8,211 nucleotides of DNA from contig VGXH01000067.1 in assembly GCA_016873405.1 (NCBI GenBank), positions 1 through 8,211 of the forward strand, in the 5' to 3' direction. Source of the stretch: a bacterium (lineage in GTDB: Bacteria > Krumholzibacteriota > Krumholzibacteria > LZORAL124-64-63). The translations under genes and the position numbers were made by a program. The stretch's first letter is position 1. Each line of letters opens with the position of its first letter. Shown here in pieces: positions 1-4,983 of the stretch. The notes beneath the pieces are model-generated. The model saw only the letters and a program-made list of their open reading frames with translations. It was not told where the DNA came from and made no database searches.

Positions 1-59
1 GTTTGAGGCCGCAAGAGCGCGGCTTGCCTGGACAGCGGCGACAAACGGCAGAGACAGGC

Positions 60-127
60 GGGGGGGGGACTGTCGGCGGCTGGAGGCGGTGACCGGTCGC
101 GGCTCGGGGGGCTCGGGGGGCTCGGGC
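60..127. repeat. G-run and 9-bp tandem repeat downstream of the YkuD operon
   Basis: An uninterrupted run of nine G lies at 60-68. Three tandem copies of a 9-base unit (GGCTCGGGG, last base C in copy 3) occupy 101-127. Together they place several G-tracts of three or more on the plus strand within about 70 bases, so the stretch could form a G-quadruplex. It lies just past the stop codon of the minus-strand gene ending at 156, so the operon mRNA would read it as C-rich RNA. I see no gene in 1-155 and no U-tailed terminator hairpin. The repeats are directly visible; any structural or termination role is inference. Confidence 0.6.
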
Positions 128-155
128 GCGGCGCGCCGACCGCTCCCGGTGACGC

Positions 156-977
156 TCAATCGCCCCCGTGCAGGACCACGAAATCGGTCCCCGGCGGCAG
201 GCTGCGGTACATCTCGGCGTAGTGCTCCGGAGTCAGGCGCAGGCGCACGCGGATCAGGTCGGGGGCGCCCTGCCGCAGCAGCCGCCACTTCTCCCGCAGG
301 CCGGCCGGCAGTTCGCTGGGCGGCAGTTCGCCCTTCTGTTCGGCCTGGCCGCCGGTCACCTCGAGCGCAAGACCTTCGCGGAAGCGGACGCGGTAGAGCG
401 ACGGCACCGGGATCGCCTCCTCGGGCGTCGGCGGCACCAGGACCTCGCCGGACGCGGCGCCGACCTCCGGCCCGACGATCTCCATGCGCGCGCCCGGATG
501 CGGCGGGTCGATGCGCGCGCCGGTCCAGACGCGCTCATGCCAGTCCTTCGGCAGCCGGGCGGCGGCGCCCCAGCGGCGCGGCGTGGCCACCTTGACCTCG
601 GACACCGGGAAGGTGCGCATGATGACGCCGCCGAGCACCAGCTGCAGCGTGCCGCCGGCCGGGTCGAGCACGAGGAAGAACGAGTCGGTGCCGGCCTTGG
701 CCAGCCAGTCCTTCAGCGCGGGATTCGGAGCGAAGGCGGCCGGGGCGCGGGCCGGGGCGGGGGCGGATTCGTCGGCGGGGGCGTCCTTGCCGGAGGCGTC
801 CTTGCCGGGGGCGTCCTTGCCGGCCTTCGCGGCGGCAGCCTTGTCCGCCGCCGGCTTCTTCGCCGCGGTCTTCGCCGGCTCCGGCTTGTCGGACGCCGTG
901 GCGGCGACCGCGTGCGGCGCGCCGCCCAACGCCAGCGCCGCTCCCGCCATCAGCAACATCGCGCGCAAAGAGGCCAT
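156..977 (-). CDS. Exported YkuD-like protein lacking the catalytic cysteine (putative L,D-transpeptidase pseudoenzyme)
   Basis: A 273-residue protein. Residues 1-26 are a signal peptide (hydrophobic core AMLLMAGAALALGG, cleavage probably after AVA or AVAA). A low-complexity Ala/Lys/Pro/Asp linker (about 27-85) includes GKDAP/GKDAS repeats. The folded part is about 97-270. Its first segment (FFLVLDPAGGTLQLVLGG, then RTFPV) matches the opening beta-hairpin of YkuD domains. Its end (LRL, then MYRSLPPGTDFVVL) lines up without gaps with the end of the next gene upstream (IRL, then VYRECPLGTPVYIY). In that alignment the catalytic HGC becomes RVR, and the whole protein contains no cysteine, so transpeptidase activity by the known mechanism is impossible. 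A scaffold or regulator for the neighbouring enzymes, or a glycan-binding role, is inference. The start at 977 was chosen because it begins the signal peptide, follows a GAGG about 9 bases upstream, and lies 11 bases after the preceding stop; an in-frame extension to 1361 would overlap the upstream enzyme. Last gene of the operon. Confidence 0.85.
   Translation of the reverse strand: MASLRAMLLMAGAALALGGAPHAVAATASDKPEPAKTAAKKPAADKAAAAKAGKDAPGKDASGKDAPADESAPAPARAPAAFAPNPALKDWLAKAGTDSFFLVLDPAGGTLQLVLGGVIMRTFPVSEVKVATPRRWGAAARLPKDWHERVWTGARIDPPHPGARMEIVGPEVGAASGEVLVPPTPEEAIPVPSLYRVRFREGLALEVTGGQAEQKGELPPSELPAGLREKWRLLRQGAPDLIRVRLRLTPEHYAEMYRSLPPGTDFVVLHGGD
781..823 (-). repeat. 15-bp in-frame tandem repeat encoding the GKDAP linker
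   Basis: The 13-base core GCGTCCTTGCCGG recurs at 781, 796 and 811 with a strict 15-base period, differing only in the 2-base spacers. On the minus strand it encodes consecutive Gly-Lys-Asp-Ala-Pro/Ser units (about residues 53-67) in the linker between signal peptide and YkuD-like domain. Because the period is a multiple of three, copy-number changes would lengthen or shorten the linker without breaking the frame. Confidence 0.85.
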
Positions 978-988
978 CCGGTCCCGCC

Positions 989-1621
989 TCAGTAGATGTA
1001 GACAGGAGTTCCGAGTGGACACTCCCTGTAGACGGTGGCCAGGTCGTCCTTGCCCAGACGGATGCAGCCGTGCGTGACGCCGCGGCCGAGCAAGCGCTCG
1101 TAGAGCGTGCCGTGGATCATGTAGCCGTCGCCCAGGTCCAGCGCGTAGTCGCCGAGCATGCCGTACTCGATGCGGTCGCTGTCGCGGCGCGGGAAGGCCT
1201 CGCCACGTTCGATGTAGTCCCAGTCGGGACGTTTCCAGACCGGGTCGGTGCGCTTGTTCTTCACCTTGTGGATGCCGCGCGGCGTGTCGAACACCCACTG
1301 GCGACCCTTGCGCTTGGCGGTGTCGCGCTCGACGAGCTTGTAGCCGGAACCCGCCGAACACACGGCCGTCAGCGTCGTCGTCGAGCCCTTGCGCAGCTCG
1401 AGCCGGTTGTGCGTGCGGTCGACGACGATGTAGACCTTCGCCGGCGGCTTCGTGAAGTTCGCCTCCAGCTTGCGGCGGGCGTCCCTGTCCCCGCCCGAGA
1501 AGGCGAAATCCGTTCCCCGGTAATGGTAGCCGGAACGATCGACGACGAGCAGGACCGCGCCCGCGAGCACGATGAGCGCTCCGAGGGCGATGCCCGCGCC
1601 GATGAGCAGTCGCCGTCTCAT
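989..1621 (-). CDS. Short membrane-anchored L,D-transpeptidase (YkuD/ErfK family)
   Basis: A 210-residue enzyme expected to act in the periplasm on peptidoglycan peptides. L,D-transpeptidases of this family make 3-3 crosslinks or attach proteins to meso-diaminopimelate through a cysteine acyl-enzyme. Residues 1-4 are basic (MRRR) and 5-27 form one hydrophobic segment, an uncleaved anchor or signal peptide. The YkuD domain runs from about 62 (VYIVVDRTHNRLEL) to the C-terminus. The catalytic signature is complete: H170-G171 (MIHG), then THGCIRL with H184, G185, C186 and R188. DTPRGIHKV (112-120) is the usual TPxG strand. C88 and C201 are extra cysteines. The start at 1621 overlaps the upstream stop as ATGA, which suggests translational coupling. 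The stop is 11 bases before the degenerate paralogue. The family is certain; the reaction (3-3 crosslinking, protein tethering or hydrolysis) is not readable from sequence. Confidence 0.93.
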   Translation of the reverse strand: MRRRLLIGAGIALGALIVLAGAVLLVVDRSGYHYRGTDFAFSGGDRDARRKLEANFTKPPAKVYIVVDRTHNRLELRKGSTTTLTAVCSAGSGYKLVERDTAKRKGRQWVFDTPRGIHKVKNKRTDPVWKRPDWDYIERGEAFPRRDSDRIEYGMLGDYALDLGDGYMIHGTLYERLLGRGVTHGCIRLGKDDLATVYRECPLGTPVYIY

Positions 1622-2778
1622 CGCGCGCCCTGCCGGCTGGCGGCGTGCGCGCGGTAGAGCTCCGAGAAGCCGCCGGTGCCGTCGCCGCCGATGATCGTCA
1701 CCGGAGTCCCGACCGACACGCGGTCGAACAGGTCGTCCATGTCGGAATTCGCCAGGGCCACGCAGCCCTGCGTCCAGTTCTCGTCGCGGCCTCCGTCGCC
1801 ATGGATCTCGATCAGGTGCCCGATTCGCGCGCTGCGCGCGATGCGACCGGCCTTCTTGGCCTCCGCGAACCGGCGGCGATCCTCGGCGTTCGGGTAGTCC
1901 AGCATCAGGGCCTTGTAGTAGATCGTCTGCCCGCGCCCGCGCTTGGAGGTCACGCGATAGCGCCCTTCGGGCGTGGCCATGTCGCCGGCCACGCGCTTGT
2001 CCTGCAGCACGTTCTTGCCGAAGTCGGCCTGGTAGGTTCGGACGCGCAAGCCATTGCGGTACAGCGCGACTTCCCCGCGCTCCTTGTTCACGATGATCGC
2101 GCTGCCGCCGCCCTTGGTGGCGGCGATGGTCTCGTTCTGCCAGCGGCGCCAAACGGCGACCTGGGCCGGATCGGCGAAGCGCTCCACCACGCGCACGCCG
2201 CCCAGTCTCGCGGCCCCGGCTTCCTGCGTGGCGCGGGTGGCAGCCCTGACGGCGGATTCGTAGTTGCCCTCCCTGAGCATCAGGCGGGCTTCCTCCGCCA
2301 GGGCCACGGCGCGCTTCAGGCGCGACCGTTCGTGCGGGGGGAACTTGATGCCGTCGGCCAGGCGGTCGGTGTCGGCCACCAGGGCGCTGGACTTGGCCAC
2401 GGCCGCCTCGGCCAGTTCGCGCGCTTCGGCCAGGCGCCGCCCCGCCGCAGCCAGCACCGTGGCCGCGTTGGCGGCGGTCAGCCGGTAGCTGGAAGCCGCG
2501 ACGCGGTAGTCGCGCCGCCAGGCGAACGCCGCGCCCTGCCGGCGGTCCTCGGAAATCGAGCGGTCCATCTGCAGGCGCACCAGGGCGATCTCGTCCGGCA
2601 GCACGCCGTCGCCCGTGACCGCCGCCTTGAGTGCCCTCTCGGCCTCGAAACGCGCGGCCAGGGGGGGGTGATGCCAGCCCTGCAGCCAGGGCCAGGTCCA
2701 AGCGACCGCGGCGGCCGCGACCGAGAAGGTCACGGCCGCCGCGATGATCACACGCCGGGAAGGTCGGTGAAGCTCCAT
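1618..2778 (-). CDS. L,D-transpeptidase with N-terminal helical domain (YkuD family)
   Basis: A 386-residue, membrane-anchored periplasmic enzyme. Residues 9-30 form a single hydrophobic anchor after a basic N-terminus. Residues 41-220 are Ala/Arg/Glu-rich and almost entirely helical, with no catalytic motif. The YkuD domain spans about 226-363, opening with AIIVNKERGEVALYRNG. The TP-G motif is at 269-272 (TPEG). The catalytic signature is IHGDGG (H326, G327), then WTQGCVAL with C339. The WTxGC form, rather than SHGC, marks a different YkuD subgroup from the enzyme encoded next, so the two are unlikely to be simple duplicates. The helical domain aligns by eye with the upstream lipoprotein: AFAWRRDYR versus KFALFRSFK, and LREGNYESAVRAATRA versus LAAGRFNEARTKAQAA. 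The start at 2778 has GGAG five bases upstream. The gene overlaps the next by 4 bases and lies 66 bases after the lipoprotein stop with no terminator seen. A run of eight C falls in codons 37-40. Confidence 0.93.
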   Translation of the reverse strand: MELHRPSRRVIIAAAVTFSVAAAAVAWTWPWLQGWHHPPLAARFEAERALKAAVTGDGVLPDEIALVRLQMDRSISEDRRQGAAFAWRRDYRVAASSYRLTAANAATVLAAAGRRLAEARELAEAAVAKSSALVADTDRLADGIKFPPHERSRLKRAVALAEEARLMLREGNYESAVRAATRATQEAGAARLGGVRVVERFADPAQVAVWRRWQNETIAATKGGGSAIIVNKERGEVALYRNGLRVRTYQADFGKNVLQDKRVAGDMATPEGRYRVTSKRGRGQTIYYKALMLDYPNAEDRRRFAEAKKAGRIARSARIGHLIEIHGDGGRDENWTQGCVALANSDMDDLFDRVSVGTPVTIIGGDGTGGFSELYRAHAASRQGAR

Positions 2779-2844
2779 CGAATCTCCAGATGTCCGTCCG
2801 GGCGACGTCCGTGTCGCACCAACGATCCCGGTGTTTGCTTGACC

Positions 2845-3456
2845 CTAGCGCTTCTTGGCGGCGCGCAGGGCGATCGCGTTGTTGACGTCCGCGGCGATGG
2901 TGTTGGCGGCGTTCATCGCAGCCTGGGCCTTCGTGCGGGCCTCGTTGAAGCGGCCGGCGGCCAGCGTGCCGTCAGCGTCCGCCACCTGCTGGCCGACGCC
3001 CAGCAGGTCGCTCTGCAGCATCTTGATGTCCAGCTCCGAGCCCTTGCCCACCGGAGCCTCGGCGACCAGGCGCTCGGCCTCGACCAGGGCGGCGCGGGCG
3101 GCGGCCAGGGCGTTCTCGGCCTCGGCCTTCGCGGCGGCCTTGTTGGCCTCGGTCGTCTGGATGCCGGCCTCGGCCGTCTGCTTGGCCGTCAGGGCCATCG
3201 CCTCGGCGTTCTTGAACGAGCGGAACAGGGCGAACTTGCCCTTCTGGGCCTCGACCTCGGCCTTCATCTGGGCCATGGCGTTCTGGGCATCGCTCAGGGC
3301 CTGCGGGGCATACTCGGCGGCGCCGGCAGCCTGCAACTGGGACAGGGCGGCCTCGGCATCCTGGATCGCCAGCACGGGCTCCTTCGAGCAGCCGGCCAGC
3401 AGCGCGATGGCGGCGATCAGGATCACCGGGATGGCAGCGTTACGAACGAAGCGCAT
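2845..3456 (-). CDS. Alanine-rich helical lipoprotein (DUF4398-like)
   Basis: A 203-residue lipoprotein. The signal peptide (1-22) ends in a clear lipobox, LLAGC, so Cys23 is the predicted lipidated N-terminus. Ser at +2 favours the outer membrane under the E. coli Lol rule, if that applies here. The mature part is nearly all Ala/Glu/Gln/Lys/Leu and should be long antiparallel helices or a coiled coil. It opens with DAEAALSQLQAAGAAEYAP, the pattern of DUF4398-type envelope proteins. The C-terminus is AAKKR. It is the first gene of the operon, followed by a transpeptidase whose N-terminal domain appears homologous. Covalent or non-covalent linkage of outer membrane and wall, as with Braun lipoprotein and its L,D-transpeptidases, is a tempting hypothesis. 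However, this protein is about three times longer than Lpp and ends in Arg rather than Lys. The start at 3456 was chosen over an in-frame GTG at 3477 because AAGGAG lies six bases before it and inside the longer version. Confidence 0.9.
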   Translation of the reverse strand: MRFVRNAAIPVILIAAIALLAGCSKEPVLAIQDAEAALSQLQAAGAAEYAPQALSDAQNAMAQMKAEVEAQKGKFALFRSFKNAEAMALTAKQTAEAGIQTTEANKAAAKAEAENALAAARAALVEAERLVAEAPVGKGSELDIKMLQSDLLGVGQQVADADGTLAAGRFNEARTKAQAAMNAANTIAADVNNAIALRAAKKR

Positions 3457-3462
3457 TGTCGT

Positions 3463-3468
3463 CTCCTT
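3463..3468 (-). promoter_or_regulatory. Shine-Dalgarno site of the lipoprotein gene
   Basis: AAGGAG on the minus strand, six bases before the ATG at 3456. It is the strongest ribosome-binding site in the window and decides the start codon. High translation would fit an abundant structural lipoprotein. Confidence 0.85.
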
Positions 3469-3852
3469 CTTTTCCACGCGACTTGCGGCGGAAGATCATC
3501 CCTCCGTCGCCCACTCACGGTCGCGCCTCCGCAAGGACTCCCCGGGTTCGCCCAGGCAACCTCGACGCGGTGCGCCCGTTACACCTCATGCCGGCCCGGC
3601 CTGTCTGCCGGGCGGCGCAGTGCTCTGGTCCGGACCGGACCGCCCTGGGCGGCGCCGGTCGTCCTCCGGGGGCCGCCAGCCGCTCCCCCACACGTTGCTG
3701 CTGTACGTCGACGACGTCAACGACGCGCCGTCAGGGCCCCGCGAACCGCTTGTGAACAAAAGACTTACTCTAGGATGTCTATTCGGCCTGAACCACGTGG
3801 CCGTCAGAAGCGGGTCGGGGAACCCCGGCGCCGCCGGCAGCAGGCGGACGCC

Positions 3853-3879
3853 CGTGCGACGGACCGAAGCCCTCGCACG
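3853..3879 (-). promoter_or_regulatory. Stable UUCG-capped hairpin at the 5' end of the operon leader
   Basis: On the minus strand CGTGCGA pairs with TCGCACG (7 base pairs). Inside it GGGC pairs with GTCC around a TTCG loop, with one bulged G on the 3' side. The C(UUCG)G closure is an exceptionally stable RNA tetraloop. The hairpin begins about ten nucleotides after the predicted transcription start near 3888, so it would cap the 5' end of the mRNA. That could protect the transcript from decay or form part of a regulatory leader. The structure is read from sequence; the function is inferred. Confidence 0.6.
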
Positions 3880-3894
3880 TTTTCGCTGGCGCCC

Positions 3895-3933
3895 ATAATA
3901 TGAACCGCAAACGGGTAGACAAGTTATTTTTTT
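3895..3933 (-). promoter_or_regulatory. Sigma-70-type promoter with UP-like A-tract, driving the lipoprotein/L,D-transpeptidase operon
   Basis: Read on the minus strand: -35 TTGTCT (3922-3917, 4/6 to consensus), 16-base spacer, -10 TATTAT (3900-3895, 5/6), predicted start near 3888. Directly upstream of the -35 box is a run of seven A then TAA (3933-3924), at the position of a proximal UP element. It is the best AT-rich promoter-like stretch in a very GC-rich window. It lies just past the DUF2797 stop and points at the lipoprotein, so the operon is probably transcribed independently of DUF2797. Confidence 0.6.
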
Positions 3934-3977
3934 CGGTCGGTTGCCGGCGCGGGACGCCCCAGGGCCCGTTCCGACCG
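3934..3977 (-). repeat. Inverted repeat after the DUF2797 stop codon
   Basis: CGGTCGG (3934-3940) and CCGACCG (3971-3977) are perfect 7-base inverted repeats around a 30-base GC-rich loop, starting one base after the stop codon. In the DUF2797 transcript the stem would be followed by A residues, not U, so it is not a standard intrinsic terminator. It may stabilise the 3' end or be part of a Rho-dependent end. Confidence 0.5.
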
Positions 3978-3978
3978 T

Positions 3979-4827
3979 TCAGCCTGTCCGCACCTCCAGG
4001 CGGTAGCCCGAGAACTTGCGCAGGTTGATGACCCCGCCGTCGAGGATCAGATACTGGCCCTTGATCCCCTCGAGGCGGCCCGCGACGGTCGGGGTCTTGT
4101 CCAGGTTCAGGCTGATCACCTTGGCCGGCCAGGCCCGCACCGGGTAGCGGAAGCGCACGGGTTCGCGCGCCGGCTCCGGCAGCAGCGGCACGCCCCACTC
4201 GACCAGCCGCTCGGCCACGCGCGCCGCGAACGGCGGCAGCTCGTCCGCCGGCGGGTCGCCCTTGAGCAGGCGCGACCAGTGCGTGCGGTCGGCGAAACCC
4301 TCGTCGCTCAGTCTCTTTTCGAGCAGCCCGACGCTGCGGCGGTCCGGCAGCTCGGCCAGCGGCGCCGCCGCCACCGCGCCCTGGTCGATCCAGCGCGCCG
4401 GCAGGTTCGCGCGCCGCGTGATGCCCACCTTGGCTCCGCTGGTCAGCGACGCGTAGAGCACGTGCGGCCGGAAGCACTGAGCCTGCGCGAACGCCTCGTC
4501 GCGGCAGGGATGGTCCGGCTGTCCGTGATGGCACAGCTCGGGCCGGACGATGCAGAGGTCCGCCTCGGCGCGCGTCTGCGAACAGGGGAAGCAGTAGCCG
4601 TCGTTGAACGTCGACTTCGTCGCGCGCCCGCAGAGCGTGCAGCGGATCTCGCCCAGGAAGCGCAGCTCGAGCTGACGGCCCAGCAGCGGCGTCAGCGCGC
4701 AGTCGGGCGCCGGTTCGGCCCCGACCGCCGCATCCTTCAGGAAGTAGGCGACGGTGTCGCCCGGCTCGACGCGCATCTTGCGCAGGATGCCGGTCCAGGC
4801 GACCGGCGGCGGGCTGGCCGCGGGCAT
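3979..4827 (-). CDS. DUF2797 family protein with zinc-type cysteine clusters and a GIY-YIG-like core
   Basis: A 282-residue, apparently cytoplasmic protein with no signal peptide or membrane segment. I recognise the DUF2797 architecture, which has no established function. An N-terminal beta region (about 10-60) precedes cysteine pairs C63-x2-C66 and C79-x2-C82, then C92, C99-H100-H101, C108 and C118, which should bind one or two zinc ions. Next come HVLYASLTSGAKVGITR (122-138), RWIDQGA (145-151) and LLEKRL (168-173). Their order and spacing resemble the LY/KVG strands, helix Arg and metal-binding Glu of GIY-YIG nucleases. That likeness is my inference and does not prove nuclease activity. A C-terminal beta region ends in INLRKFSGYRLEV. 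The start at 4827 has GGAGG four bases upstream; an open extension to 4941 is rejected because it would run through the divergent promoter. It is divergent from the SpmA-SpmB gene, with no obvious functional link. Confidence 0.85.
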   Translation of the reverse strand: MPAASPPPVAWTGILRKMRVEPGDTVAYFLKDAAVGAEPAPDCALTPLLGRQLELRFLGEIRCTLCGRATKSTFNDGYCFPCSQTRAEADLCIVRPELCHHGQPDHPCRDEAFAQAQCFRPHVLYASLTSGAKVGITRRANLPARWIDQGAVAAAPLAELPDRRSVGLLEKRLSDEGFADRTHWSRLLKGDPPADELPPFAARVAERLVEWGVPLLPEPAREPVRFRYPVRAWPAKVISLNLDKTPTVAGRLEGIKGQYLILDGGVINLRKFSGYRLEVRTG

Positions 4828-4910
4828 GGCGCCTCCAGGCGTCGGGGTGCGGCCGCGGGCCGGGCGCCCGCGGCGATCCCAGACTAGCGGACCGGCGCGC
4901 GGGACGCCAC

Positions 4911-4939
4911 GCCGGCCGGCGGGTGACAGGCCGGCCGGC
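4911..4939. repeat. Duplicated palindromic 10-mer flanking the spmAB -35 box (possible operator)
   Basis: GCCGGCCGGC, itself a perfect palindrome, occurs at 4911-4920 and again at 4930-4939. Nine bases lie between them, containing the -35 hexamer. Centre-to-centre distance is 19 bases, a little under two helical turns, so a dimeric repressor could bind both copies on nearly the same face and block the promoter. GC-rich palindromes occur often by chance in such genomes, so this is a candidate only. Confidence 0.45.
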
Positions 4940-4951
4940 AACGGCTATGCT
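4923..4951 (+). promoter_or_regulatory. Sigma-70-type promoter for the SpmA-SpmB gene
   Basis: -35 GTGACA (4923-4928, 5/6), exactly 17 bases, -10 TATGCT (4946-4951, 4/6). The predicted start near 4958 gives a short leader of about 26 nt to the ATG at 4984, which has AGGAG at 4974-4978. Spacing and placement make this the most convincing promoter of the plus-strand genes. Confidence 0.6.
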
Positions 4952-4983
4952 GCGCCCCGGCGCCCACCCCGGCAGGAGAACGG

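Larger units (their letters stand above)
3457..3978. other. 522-base non-coding region: leader of the lipoprotein/L,D-transpeptidase operon
   Basis: No convincing gene lies here on either strand. The long open frames that cross it have no ribosome-binding site and are antisense continuations across real genes. From right to left it holds the 3' flank of the DUF2797 gene with an inverted repeat, an A-tract, a sigma-70-type promoter, a 5' hairpin and about 400 further bases of transcribed leader before the lipoprotein. Two stretches, roughly 3745-3785 and 3880-3935, are clearly less GC-rich than their surroundings. A small RNA or leader peptide is possible: minus-strand ATGs exist (for example near 3590), but none has a good ribosome-binding site. 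Confidence 0.7.

Noticed and set aside
1622..2701. The open frame of the short transpeptidase continuing upstream, suggesting a frameshifted single long gene
   Set aside because: The frame covering 1618-2778 is complete with its own anchor, helical domain, YkuD domain and stop, and the ATGA overlap gives a normal start for the short enzyme. These are two genes.
3541..3560. tRNA T-arm-like GGGTTCGCCC
   Set aside because: No acceptor stem, anticodon arm or D-arm can be built around it on either strand.
3750..3776. Plus-strand promoter-like pair TTGTGA / TAGGAT
   Set aside because: The spacer is only 15 bases and no plus-strand gene follows for about 1.2 kb; the matches are modest.
1645..3903. 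752-codon open frame on the plus strand
   Set aside because: It is antisense to the two transpeptidases and the lipoprotein, whose catalytic motifs, lipobox and ribosome sites are clear. Long antisense frames are expected at this GC content, and it has no recognisable domain or ribosome site.
3926..3977. Intrinsic terminator for DUF2797
   Set aside because: The inverted repeat is real, but on the transcribed strand it is followed by A residues, not U. The A/T tract fits better as the UP element of the adjacent promoter.
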